A stretch of DNA of 64,000 nucleotides from Anaerolineae bacterium (GCA_016926875.1 JAFGNU010000040.1:1-64000); one strand, 5' to 3'; positions 29,914 through 38,848 are shown, counted from the stretch's first letter. The notes: generated by a model from the sequence alone, not told the origin. A program made the numbers and translations.

Positions 29914-30150
29914 GTGCATATGACTATGTCGTCGACAACCGAGCGTGTGATCGCTTACCATATCGCGCGGTTAAGGGACAAAAACCCACAGGTGCGCATT
30001 GAATCGATCCAGGAATTACTCCTGCTGGAAGCGACAGAAGCGTTCGATGCGCTGGAAGAATTGTTTCGGAACGATCCGGATAACGGGGTCCGCAAAGCAG
30101 CCCAGCACGCCGGGCGCGTGTTGTATCTAAAAATAAACCGGCGTCAGTGA
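29914..30150 (+). CDS. small HEAT-repeat-like protein
   Basis: 78 aa 'ARLRDKNPQVRIESIQELLLLEATEAFDALEELFRNDPDNGVRKAAQHAG'. Confidence 0.6.
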   Translation: MHMTMSSTTERVIAYHIARLRDKNPQVRIESIQELLLLEATEAFDALEELFRNDPDNGVRKAAQHAGRVLYLKINRRQ

Positions 30151-30201
30151 CGCCGGGCGCATAAATCCATATCCACCCCTGCGCAGCAGGGACAAATGTC
30201 T

Positions 30202-30244
30202 TCAGGGGTTCCGCTGAACCCATTGATTTCGGCGGAACCCCTGA
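30202..30244. repeat. 13-bp perfect inverted repeat between convergent genes (likely bidirectional terminator)
   Basis: TCAGGGGTTCCGC-17 nt-GCGGAACCCCTGA. Confidence 0.6.
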
Positions 30245-30256
30245 GGCCTTACGGTG

Positions 30257-31324
30257 CTAGTCTTGCTGGTCTTCGACCGCGCTCCAGGCCAGGTCCTCGA
30301 ATTGCCCAACGTACTCCGCAGTCAGGAAATCGGCGTAGTCTTCATGCCCCTGAAGATAGTAGCCGAAGAAGGCAGTGGTGAAGTGATTGTAGATGGCCTG
30401 GACGTTCTTATCCTCACCTGGCTGCAAGTGATCCACTCCAATGAGCGAGAGCAAATAGTTGTCCGTGGCTCCCAGATGCTCATGTATAAAGACGGCATCA
30501 CGTTCATAATCACACAACGTATCTGCCGTATTGCCGATCAACAGTGTAGGCACAGTGGCGGTGGCTAACCCCCGCGTGCCATACAGTGATGCATAACACG
30601 GCGCAATGGGCACAACTGCGCGAATGCGTTCGTCGGCAGTGGGCGGCCAGAGTTCCCCGGCAGTTACTGGTCCATATTGCTCACGGTACGCGATGATATC
30701 GTCCCAGTAATGGCAAGTCCAATCATCGAGCTCTTCTTCAGCACACATAGCGACGTGATACACCGGATCGACCCTGGTGCCGTTGACCATCAACGCTGTC
30801 GTGCCCCCGGACGAGTACCCTGTGACGCCGACCATGTTCGTATCCATCATGCCGGTCAGACTCCCCTCGTCCAACGTGGAAAACTGGCCCAGCATATACA
30901 GAATATCCAACGGACGGTGGATTAGATTGGGCCAGGGAGGGTTATCGTTGTGATCGGCAGACACGACCACAAACCCATACGATGCCAGATGCGGACCGGC
31001 ACCCAGGGTGTTACTAGCATTTCCTCCCATATAGTGCGAGTATAGAATCAATGGATACGGTGCGCCGCTTTTGTCCGGTGTTGCATCATACTCAGGCATC
31101 AAATACGAGGATCGTCCAGCGTCGGCGGGATACCAGATCATGACATACAACTCGCGTCCCTGCTGGTCTTCGTCCACAAACTCCATGGTGAGCACCCCAA
31201 CCCCATACGGACCCTGGGCAGCCAGCGGCAGGGATTCAGGTTCTTGAGCCAGAGCCGGGTTTGCCAGGCCAGCCAGCATCACAACAGGGACCAACACAAT
31301 ACCGAGCATACGTAACCGTCTCAT
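30257..31324 (-). CDS. secreted alpha/beta hydrolase (dienelactone hydrolase/PAF-acetylhydrolase-like)
   Basis: Signal peptide MRRLRMLGIVLVPVVMLAGLANPALAQ; nucleophile elbow 'GVTGYSSGGTTAL'. Confidence 0.8.
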   Translation of the reverse strand: MRRLRMLGIVLVPVVMLAGLANPALAQEPESLPLAAQGPYGVGVLTMEFVDEDQQGRELYVMIWYPADAGRSSYLMPEYDATPDKSGAPYPLILYSHYMGGNASNTLGAGPHLASYGFVVVSADHNDNPPWPNLIHRPLDILYMLGQFSTLDEGSLTGMMDTNMVGVTGYSSGGTTALMVNGTRVDPVYHVAMCAEEELDDWTCHYWDDIIAYREQYGPVTAGELWPPTADERIRAVVPIAPCYASLYGTRGLATATVPTLLIGNTADTLCDYERDAVFIHEHLGATDNYLLSLIGVDHLQPGEDKNVQAIYNHFTTAFFGYYLQGHEDYADFLTAEYVGQFEDLAWSAVEDQQD

Positions 31325-31562
31325 CGTTAAGCCCTCTTCGCTATAAGTATCAGTTGATAATCCCATTATATAGCAACTTGCAGGGCGTCAGGCTTACAGA
31401 TAGATTACGTGCGGTCCGAGGATGCCGTGTAGGCTAAAGGCAGCCGTGTTGTGAATCCACCCCAGCCGGTTTCTGGCATTTCCCTTGTTTGCTTGATCGC
31501 CGTTATACTTTCATGCGTGTAAAACGTGTTATGAGCGCACGGTCGCGCAGGGGGAAAAAACG

Positions 31563-32975
31563 ATGTTAGACAAAGCGAATCAGCCGCAGGACCAGGAGAA
31601 GCCGCAAGTCTTCGCTGTGAACAAGAACCTCGGTGACAAATGGACATTCAACCGGCGAGACTTCATCACGGCAGCCACGGCGGCGATGGCTGCGGGGGCG
31701 CTGGCCGGGTGTAGTGGGGAGAAATCGGAATCGGAGTACGCCTCGTACAAGACACCCGCCGCGCCTTATGTGCCCACACCTGCGAGCGTTGAAGGCTACT
31801 GCCAGCAGCAAATATCAGCGCATCTTGGCCCAGTTAGGACTCTGGCTGTCTCACCGGACGGGACCATCCTAGTATCAGGCAGCGATGACAAGACCATCAA
31901 GCTGTGGTCACTGCCGGGAGGGGAGCTGCTGCACACGTTGGAAGGCCATGCTGATGGTGTCACTTCAGTGGCGATCAGCCCGGATGGCACGCTGGTGGCA
32001 TCGGGGAGTGAGGATGATACGATCAAGCTGTGGTCGCTGCCGGAGAGGGAACTGCTTCACACGTTGGCAGGCCACCCTGATGATGTCACCTCCGTAGCAA
32101 TCAGCCCGGATGGGACGCTGCTGGCGTCGGGCAGCAGAGACGCCACGATCAGGCTGTGGTCGCTGCCGGAGGGCGAACTGCTCCATACGCTGGAAAGCCG
32201 TGTAGGTTCCACCTCAGTGTCGATCAGCCCGGATGGGGCGCTGTTGGCGTCGGGAAGTCTGCTCGACACGATCGAGCTGTGGTCGCTGCCGGAGGGGGAG
32301 CTGCTGCACACGTTGGAAGGCCATACTGATTTTGTCTACTCAGTGTCGATCAGCCCGGATGGGGCGCTGCTGGCGTCAGGAGGTTGGGATGACACGATCG
32401 AGCTGTGGTCATTGCCGGAGGGGGAGCTGCTCCACACGTTGGAAGGCCATACTGATTCTGTCCACTCAGTGGTATTCAGCGCGGACGGAGCGCTGCTGGC
32501 GTCGGGAAGTTGGGATACCACGATCAGGCTGTGGACGCTGCCGGAGGGCGAACTGCTCCACACGTTGAAAGGCCATCGTGTTTATGTCGCCTCAGTGGCG
32601 ATCAGTCCAGACGGGACGCTGCTGGCGTCGGGGGGCCTGGATAATGCGATCAGGCTGTGGTCGCTGCCGGAGGGGGAACTGATATCCTGCCTGCTGGATC
32701 CGGAGACGCCGCTGCCTGATGACATTCTGGATATTGAACTGGAAACGGGTACCAGAGTAACCCTGCCCTGCGGGGCGCCGATTCCGAAGGGCGCGACGTG
32801 TATCTGCAACTGTGTGGCGGCTCATGTTTATGGCCCAACCTGCGGCTGCGTAGGACACCGCAGCGAAGCGACCTGTTCCTGTGATAAAGTATGTACGTGC
32901 GACACAGTTTCGACTTGCAGTTGTGATTCCAAAAGCAGCGGCGGCAGCGGCGGCCACTACTGGCACCCGAACTGA
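31563..32975 (+). CDS. Tat-type lipoprotein WD40 seven-blade propeller with Cys-rich C-terminal tail (paralogue A)
   Basis: 'NRRDFITAATAAMAAGALAGC' Tat/lipobox; seven ~42-aa WD40 repeats 'HxDxVTSVAISPDGTLLASGSxDxTIKLWSLPEGELLHTLEG'; tail 'CICNCVAAHVYGPTCGCVGHRSEATCSCDKVCTCDTVSTCSC...GGHYWHPN'. Confidence 0.9.
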   Translation: MLDKANQPQDQEKPQVFAVNKNLGDKWTFNRRDFITAATAAMAAGALAGCSGEKSESEYASYKTPAAPYVPTPASVEGYCQQQISAHLGPVRTLAVSPDGTILVSGSDDKTIKLWSLPGGELLHTLEGHADGVTSVAISPDGTLVASGSEDDTIKLWSLPERELLHTLAGHPDDVTSVAISPDGTLLASGSRDATIRLWSLPEGELLHTLESRVGSTSVSISPDGALLASGSLLDTIELWSLPEGELLHTLEGHTDFVYSVSISPDGALLASGGWDDTIELWSLPEGELLHTLEGHTDSVHSVVFSADGALLASGSWDTTIRLWTLPEGELLHTLKGHRVYVASVAISPDGTLLASGGLDNAIRLWSLPEGELISCLLDPETPLPDDILDIELETGTRVTLPCGAPIPKGATCICNCVAAHVYGPTCGCVGHRSEATCSCDKVCTCDTVSTCSCDSKSSGGSGGHYWHPN

Positions 32976-33023
32976 TCCGGATGGCCGTGCAAACTGGCTT
33001 CTTTATCCCGCCCTTGATAGCGG

Positions 33024-33053
33024 AAGCGGGTATCTCCCCGGTGATGCCCGCTT
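33024..33053. terminator. hairpin after WD40 copy A (duplicate of the one at 34681)
   Basis: AAGCGGGTATC TCCCCG GTGATGCCCGCTT. Confidence 0.5.
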
Positions 33054-33209
33054 GTTGTTCCAGGCGTTCCTCAACCGCCTGGCGGCTGGCGCGTTTTTCG
33101 AGCCGGTCCAGCCGGTTTCTGGCATTTCCCCTGTCCTTCTGATCTCGGTTATACTTTCATGCGTGTAAAACGTGTTATGAGCGCACGGTCACGCAGGGGA
33201 GGAAAAACG

Positions 33210-34634
33210 ATGTCAGACGAAGTGAATAAGCCGCAGGACCAGGAGGAACCGCAGGTCTTTGCCGTGAGCAAGAGCCTCGGTGACAAATGGACATTCAACC
33301 GGCGAGACTTCATCACGGCAGCCACGGCGGCGATGGCTGCGGGGGCACTGGCTGGGTGTGGGAATGGGGAGGAATCGGAGTATGAGACGCGCAGGACGCC
33401 CGCCGCGACGTATGTGCCAACACCGGCGAGCGTTGAAGACTACTGCCGGCAAATATCAGCGCATCTTGGCCCAGTTGAGACTCTGGCGGTATCACCAGAC
33501 GGGACCATGCTGGTATCAGGCGGCGGCGACAAGACGATCAAACTGTGGTCGCTGCCGGAGGGGGAGCTGCTCCACACGTTGGAAGGCCATGCTGCTGATG
33601 TCACCTCAGTGGCGATCAGCCCGGATGGCACGCTGCTGGCGTCGGGGAGTTGGGATGACACAATCAAGCTGTGGTCACTGCCGGAGGGGGATCTGCTCCA
33701 CACGGTGGAAGGCCATGCTGATGGGGTCACCTCCGTGGCGATCAGCCCGAACGGCACGCTGCTGGCGTCGGGGAGTCAGGATGACACAATCAAGCTGTGG
33801 TCACTGCCGGAGGGGGAGCTGCTCCGCACGTTGACAGATCATACTTATTATATTATGTCTTATGTCACCTCAGTAGCGATCAGCCCGGATGGCACGCTGC
33901 TGGCATCGGGCAGCAATGATAAGACGATCAAGCTGTGGTCACTGCCGGAGGGAGAACTGCTCCACACGTTGGAGGGTCATACCGGCGCTGTCACTTCAGT
34001 GGCGATCAGCCCGGATGGCACGCTGCTGGCGTCGGGGAGTGAGGATGGCACGATCAAGCTGTGGTCACTGCCGGAGGGCGAACTGCTCCGGACATTGGAA
34101 GGTTGCGGTTATGTCAACTCAGTGGCGATCAGCCCGGACGGGACGCTGCTGGCGACAGGGAGTTGGGATTGCACGATCAAGCTGTGGTCACTGCCGGGGG
34201 GGGAGCTGCTCCACACATTGGAAGGCTGCGGTGCTGTCAACTCAGTGGCGATCAGCCCGGACGGGACGCTGCTGGCGTCGGGGGGCCTGGATAATGCGAT
34301 CAGGCTGTGGTCGCTGCCGGACGGCAAGATGGTGTCTTGCCTGCTAGACCCGGAGATGCTGCCTGATGCTATCCTGGATATTGAACTGGAAACGGGCGCC
34401 AGGACAGCCCTGCCCTGTGGTTCGCCGATTCCAAAAGGGGCGACCTGTATCTGTAACTGTGTGGCTTCTCGTGTCTACGGCCCAACCTGCGGCTGCGTAG
34501 GACACCGCAGCGAAGCGACCTGTTCCTGCGACAGGGTGTGTACGTGCGATACAGTCTGCTCGTGCGTGGGGGATTGCAGTTGTGATTCCAAAGGCAGCGG
34601 CGGCAGCGGCGGCCACTACTGGCACCCGAATTGA
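33210..34634 (+). CDS. Tat-type lipoprotein WD40 seven-blade propeller with Cys-rich C-terminal tail (paralogue B)
   Basis: Start MSDEVNKPQDQEEPQVFAVSKSLGDKWTFNRRDFITAATAAMAAGALAGC; seven WD40 blades; same Cys-rich tail ending GGHYWHPN. Confidence 0.9.
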   Translation: MSDEVNKPQDQEEPQVFAVSKSLGDKWTFNRRDFITAATAAMAAGALAGCGNGEESEYETRRTPAATYVPTPASVEDYCRQISAHLGPVETLAVSPDGTMLVSGGGDKTIKLWSLPEGELLHTLEGHAADVTSVAISPDGTLLASGSWDDTIKLWSLPEGDLLHTVEGHADGVTSVAISPNGTLLASGSQDDTIKLWSLPEGELLRTLTDHTYYIMSYVTSVAISPDGTLLASGSNDKTIKLWSLPEGELLHTLEGHTGAVTSVAISPDGTLLASGSEDGTIKLWSLPEGELLRTLEGCGYVNSVAISPDGTLLATGSWDCTIKLWSLPGGELLHTLEGCGAVNSVAISPDGTLLASGGLDNAIRLWSLPDGKMVSCLLDPEMLPDAILDIELETGARTALPCGSPIPKGATCICNCVASRVYGPTCGCVGHRSEATCSCDRVCTCDTVCSCVGDCSCDSKGSGGSGGHYWHPN

Positions 34635-34680
34635 TTCAGGTGATCGTGCTGGCTGGCGTCTATCCCACCTCTGATAGCGG

Positions 34681-34716
34681 AAGCGGGCATCTCCCCGGTG
34701 ATGCCCGCTTGTTGTT
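34681..34716. terminator. bidirectional hairpin between WD40 copy B and valS
   Basis: AAGCGGGCATC TCCCCGGT GATGCCCGCTT with T-rich 3' flank. Confidence 0.55.
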
Positions 34717-34721
34717 CTGGC

Positions 34722-37355
34722 TTAGCTGCCCAGGCTGGACAGGCGTTCCTCGACCGCCTGGCGGCTGGCCGTCAGCGATTCAAGCTTGTCGCGCTCACGC
34801 TGCACGACGTCGGGCTTGGCTTTGCTGACAAAGCTCTCGTTTTGCAGCAGGCCGTTGGTGCGCGCGATCTGCTGAGCGAGATTGCCAAGCTCGCGCGCCA
34901 GGCGCTCGCGTTCGGCATCCAGATCGACCAGATCGGCCAGCGGCAGGTAAACCGTCACATCATCGGCGACGATGGCAGCCGCTTTGCCGGGGACCTCTCC
35001 GGCAGCGTCCAGCAGGGTGATCTGCTTGATGTTGCACAGCCGTGCGAACAGGTCGCGGTGCGCGTTGATCAGGTCGCGGTGCGCGCCGGGATCAACCAGC
35101 GCGCCGATCCTGTGCGCCGGTTCGACCTTGTATTCGGCGCGGGCGTTGCGAATGCCGCGCACCAGATCGATCAGGATGCTGAACTCCGCTTCGGCGTCGG
35201 CGTGCTCGTAGGCCGGGTTGGCGGTTGGCCACTCGGCAGTGATCAGCGGGCCTTCGCCGGTGGGCAGATAGCGCCAGATTTCCTCGGTGATGAACGGGAT
35301 ATACGGGTGCAGCAGGCGCAGGCACGCATCCAGCACGGCCAGCAGCACGTCCAGCGTGCGCTCACGGGCAGCGGGATCGCCCCCGTAGAGCGCGTTTTTG
35401 CTGATCTCGACATACCAGTCTGCAAATTCGTTCCACAGGAACTCAAGCACCTGGCGGCCCGCCTCACCGTACTGGTACGTATCAAACAGGTGTTGGGCGT
35501 TGGCGATCAGCCCGTGCAGACGGCTGAGAATCCAGCGATCCGGCAGCGTCAGCGCGGCGCGATCCGGTTCTTTGGGAGTGTAGCCGTCCAGGTTGGACCA
35601 CACGAAGCGCGACATCTGCCACAGCTTGTTGCCAAAATTGCGGCTGTACTCGATGCGGCTTTCGGCCAGGTTCATGTCATTGCCGGGCGAGCTGCCGGTC
35701 AGCAGGGTAAAGCGCAGCGCGTCGGCGCCGTACTGCTCCACGATCTCGACCGGGTCGATCACGTTGCCGTATGATTTGCTCATTTTGGTGCCGTGCTCGT
35801 CTCTGACCAGCCCGTGCAGATAGACGGTGTGAAACGGGATGTCATCCGTGAACCACAGGCCCATCATGATCATACGCGCCACCCAGAAAAACAGGATGTC
35901 GTAGCCGGTTTCCATCATGCTGGTTGGATAGTAGCGTTCCAGGTCCGGGGTTTGCTCCGGCCAGCCAAGCGTGCTGAACGGCCACAACGCGCTGCTGAAC
36001 CACGTATCGAGCACGTCCGGGTCCTGGGTGATCGCCGCGCTGCCGCAGTGGGCGCATGTGGCTGGGTCTTCGCGGGTGACGGTCGTCTTGCCGCAGTCCG
36101 CGCAGTGCCAGGCCGGGATGCGATGGCCCCACCAGAGCTGGCGGCTGATGCACCAGTCCTGGATGTTCTCCAGCCAGTTGTAATACACCTTTTCGAAGCG
36201 CTCCGGCACGATACGAATCCGCCCATCACGCACGGCGGCGATTGCCTTGTCGGCCAGCGGGCGCATCGTCACAAACCACTGCGTGCTGACCAGCGGCTCC
36301 ACGATCTCGCCGCCCCGCTGCGAACGCGGCACGACATGCGCGTGTGGCTCAACACGGATGGTCATACCTGCTTTTTCCATCTCGGCCCACAGCGCTTTAC
36401 GCGCCTCAAAGCGGTCCATGCCTGCGTAGGGGCCGGCGTTCTCGTTGAGCGTGGCATCTTGGTTCAGGATGTTGACCAGATCAAGATTGTGGCGCATTCC
36501 GATCTCATAGTCGTTGGGATCGTGACCCGGCGTGATCTTCAGCGCGCCTGTCCCAAACTCGCGATCCACGTATTCGTCCGCGATGACCGGGATGCGGCGG
36601 TTCAGCATCGGCACCAGGCAGTACTGGCCGATCACGTTCTGGTAGCGCTCGTCGTCCGGGTGCACGGCCACCGCCGTATCGCCCAGGATGGTTTCGGGGC
36701 GAGTGGTCGCTACCGGGATGCCGCCGCCGTTTTCCAGCGGGTAGTTGAAGTAATACAGGTGTCCCTGTTCTTCACCGCGCTCCACTTCCAGGTCGCTGAC
36801 AGCGGTTTGCAGGCCGGGCGACCAGTTGATCAGGCGCGGGCCGCGATAGATCAACCCTTGTTCCCACAGAGTCACAAAGGCTTCGCGCACAGCGCGGGAC
36901 AGCCCGTTATCCAGCGTAAAACGCTCGCGGTCCCAGTCGCAGCTTGCGCCCAGGTAGCGAAGCTGATCGACGATGCGCCCGCCGTATTTGCGCTTCCAGT
37001 CCCAGGTGCGGCGCAGGAACTCTTCGCGCCCAACTTCTTCCCGGCTGGTGCCCTCGTCGCGCAGCATACGCTCGACCTGAAGCTGGGTCGCGATCCCGGC
37101 GTGATCGGTGCCGGGCACCCACAGCGACGCCTTGCCGCGCATGCGCTCGTAGCGGATCATCAGGTCTTCCAGGCTGACGAACATCGCGTGCCCGTTGTGC
37201 AGCGCGCCGGTGACGTTGGGCGGGGGGATGCTGATCACGTATGGCTCGGCGTCGGGATGTATCTCCGGCTTGAACCAGCCGTTATCTTCCCACCACTTGT
37301 ACAAACGCGGTTCGGCCTCGTTGAAGTCGAAGGTTTTGGGCATTTCAGTTGTCAT
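34722..37355 (-). CDS. valS: valyl-tRNA synthetase
   Basis: 877 aa; 'PPPNVTGALHNGHAMF' (HIGH-type), 'KMSKSYGNVIDP' (KMSKS), C-terminal coiled coil. Confidence 0.97.
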   Translation of the reverse strand: MTTEMPKTFDFNEAEPRLYKWWEDNGWFKPEIHPDAEPYVISIPPPNVTGALHNGHAMFVSLEDLMIRYERMRGKASLWVPGTDHAGIATQLQVERMLRDEGTSREEVGREEFLRRTWDWKRKYGGRIVDQLRYLGASCDWDRERFTLDNGLSRAVREAFVTLWEQGLIYRGPRLINWSPGLQTAVSDLEVERGEEQGHLYYFNYPLENGGGIPVATTRPETILGDTAVAVHPDDERYQNVIGQYCLVPMLNRRIPVIADEYVDREFGTGALKITPGHDPNDYEIGMRHNLDLVNILNQDATLNENAGPYAGMDRFEARKALWAEMEKAGMTIRVEPHAHVVPRSQRGGEIVEPLVSTQWFVTMRPLADKAIAAVRDGRIRIVPERFEKVYYNWLENIQDWCISRQLWWGHRIPAWHCADCGKTTVTREDPATCAHCGSAAITQDPDVLDTWFSSALWPFSTLGWPEQTPDLERYYPTSMMETGYDILFFWVARMIMMGLWFTDDIPFHTVYLHGLVRDEHGTKMSKSYGNVIDPVEIVEQYGADALRFTLLTGSSPGNDMNLAESRIEYSRNFGNKLWQMSRFVWSNLDGYTPKEPDRAALTLPDRWILSRLHGLIANAQHLFDTYQYGEAGRQVLEFLWNEFADWYVEISKNALYGGDPAARERTLDVLLAVLDACLRLLHPYIPFITEEIWRYLPTGEGPLITAEWPTANPAYEHADAEAEFSILIDLVRGIRNARAEYKVEPAHRIGALVDPGAHRDLINAHRDLFARLCNIKQITLLDAAGEVPGKAAAIVADDVTVYLPLADLVDLDAERERLARELGNLAQQIARTNGLLQNESFVSKAKPDVVQRERDKLESLTASRQAVEERLSSLGS

Positions 37356-37506
37356 GGTTTCCTCGTTGTGGTACAGACATTACCGTTCAAAGGCGAGTGG
37401 TACGGGTGATTCAACTGTCTTGCTCGTTCGATCCGGTGTGCACGCGTTGACCGCTCAACGCCAGCGACAAGTGACACGCAGCACCACCTCCTTTCCAGGC
37501 TCCTGG

Positions 37507-38277
37507 CTACTGCGCGGGCTTGGTAGCCGTCATGATTAGTTCCCAGCGATCGCGCTCGGCGCGGATGTTTTCGAGTCCCACTTCCAGCATGACCACCTCG
37601 ACCTCGTCGGCAGTCAGCGCGCGGAAGACGACCGGGTGCTTGGTGACGCGGTAGGTCTGGCCGCTGCCACGCACGATAAACCGGTTGAACGTGACGGTGA
37701 TCGGCGGGCCGTCGTCCCAGTCCCAAATGTCAAACGTGATGACCTGCTCACCCGGTAGATCGTGAACCTGTCCCGGTAAAAAGCGGGGCCGGTCTTCGAT
37801 CAGCGGCTCAAAGTCGCGCATACCGATCAACAACATGCCGCCCGGTCGCAGCAGTTCGGAAAAAATCAACAGCGTTTCTTCGATCTGGTCGTCGCGCAGC
37901 AGGTGCGGGATCGAGCTGCCTTTTGTGATCACGGCGTCGAACGGCCCCTGGACGCAGTTGTGCAGGTTCTGAAAATCGGACTGCACGAACGTGATCCGGT
38001 CAAGCACACCATGTTCGGCGGCATGCTGCCTGGCACGCGCCAGCAGTCCTCCACTTGGATCGGCGGCAGTGACCGTATAGCCCAGGCGGGCGAGGGCGAT
38101 AGACTGGGTGCCCGGCCCGCAAGACGCATCCAATATGGTTTTGATCCCGTGCTCGCGAAAGTAACGCCGCAGGTTTAACCCTTCGCGTTCTAATTCGGCG
38201 TCCCAGTCGCGATACCACAGGTGATAATCCTCTGCGATCGCGTTGTAGAATGCGGACGTATCGTTGTAGTTTTTCAT
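37507..38277 (-). CDS. SAM-dependent class I methyltransferase
   Basis: 'TILDASCGPGTQSIALARLGYTVTAADPS', lies between the T-box and valS. Confidence 0.85.
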   Translation of the reverse strand: MKNYNDTSAFYNAIAEDYHLWYRDWDAELEREGLNLRRYFREHGIKTILDASCGPGTQSIALARLGYTVTAADPSGGLLARARQHAAEHGVLDRITFVQSDFQNLHNCVQGPFDAVITKGSSIPHLLRDDQIEETLLIFSELLRPGGMLLIGMRDFEPLIEDRPRFLPGQVHDLPGEQVITFDIWDWDDGPPITVTFNRFIVRGSGQTYRVTKHPVVFRALTADEVEVVMLEVGLENIRAERDRWELIMTATKPAQ

Positions 38278-38292
38278 GTTGATCGCCATAAA

Positions 38293-38548
38293 CAAAAACG
38301 CCCTTTCGTCATATCAAGGACGAAAGGGCGAGCTTCCGCGGTACCACCTTGCTTCCCGACAGCACAGAGCACAACACGCTATCGGACGCTTGTATACGCG
38401 CTAACGGGCGTACCCGGACACGCTTAGCGGTTTACCGTTCAGCGTGACAACTCAGGAGCGACCTTCCGCGGTGGACAAATGTGCAGGCTTACAGCCGGTG
38501 ACCCGCACTCTCTGGCAGCGCCGGACCGCGTACTCCTCTCCGTCGCAG
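38293..38548 (-). ncRNA. T-box leader with Val (GUC) specifier
   Basis: T-box sequence GCAAGGTGGTACCGCGG (minus strand, 38336..38352); Stem I GGAG-AGGAGTA-CGCGG / CCGCG-GAAGGTCG-CTCC with AGTA motif and GTC at 38460..38462; terminator GCCCTTTCGTC/GACGAAAGGGC + T run at 38293..38329. Confidence 0.92.
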
Positions 38549-38617
38549 TGTTTGCAATGTGTTATTGAGGCCAGTATAGCACGCGGGATCAAACGGCGTC
38601 AACGGTGAATCACGTTC

Positions 38618-38848
38618 TCAGTCGATCCAGCGCGCAACTTTGGAGTCGGTGCCAACAACTTCTTGCAGCTCAAAAATCCGGTCGATTGCAGCGTCCATCT
38701 CGGCAAGATCGTTCCCCTCAACAATGGCGATAGCATCGGGTGTGCCAAACAACGCATCAGCTTTCACGACGCCGGGAAACTGGCGAATAGTCTGAACAAC
38801 TTTGCGGGGATGCGTGGTGGTGATAAAGATATAGGCCCAGACTTTCAT
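38618..38848 (-). CDS. Lrp/AsnC ligand-binding (RAM) domain protein
   Basis: 77 aa 'AYIFITTTHPRKVVQTIRQFPGVVKADALFGTPDAIAIVEGNDLAEMDAAIDRIFELQEVVGTDSKV'. Confidence 0.8.
   Translation of the reverse strand: MKVWAYIFITTTHPRKVVQTIRQFPGVVKADALFGTPDAIAIVEGNDLAEMDAAIDRIFELQEVVGTDSKVARWID

Larger units (their letters stand above)
31462..33090 (+). repeat. tandem duplication unit, copy A (promoter region + WD40 gene + terminator hairpin + valS 3'-end relic)
   Basis: 31462.. CCAGCCGGTTTCTGGCATTTCCC...TTATACTTTCATGCGTGTAAAACGTGTTATGAGCGCACGGTC recurs at 33108.. (offset 1646); 33061..33090 matches valS 3' end 34740..34769 at 29/30. Confidence 0.85.
33108..34769 (+). repeat. tandem duplication unit, copy B (extends into the 3' end of valS)
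   Basis: Same order of elements as copy A; see evidence there. Confidence 0.85.

Noticed and set aside
31850-34330. Regularly spaced ~126-bp repeats resembling a tandem array or CRISPR
   Set aside because: Period equals one 42-aa WD40 blade and reading frame is kept throughout; no spacers or cas genes.
35793-37409. 538-aa plus-strand ORF
   Set aside because: Entirely antisense to valS, with the His/Arg/Val-rich composition typical of shadow ORFs in GC-rich DNA.
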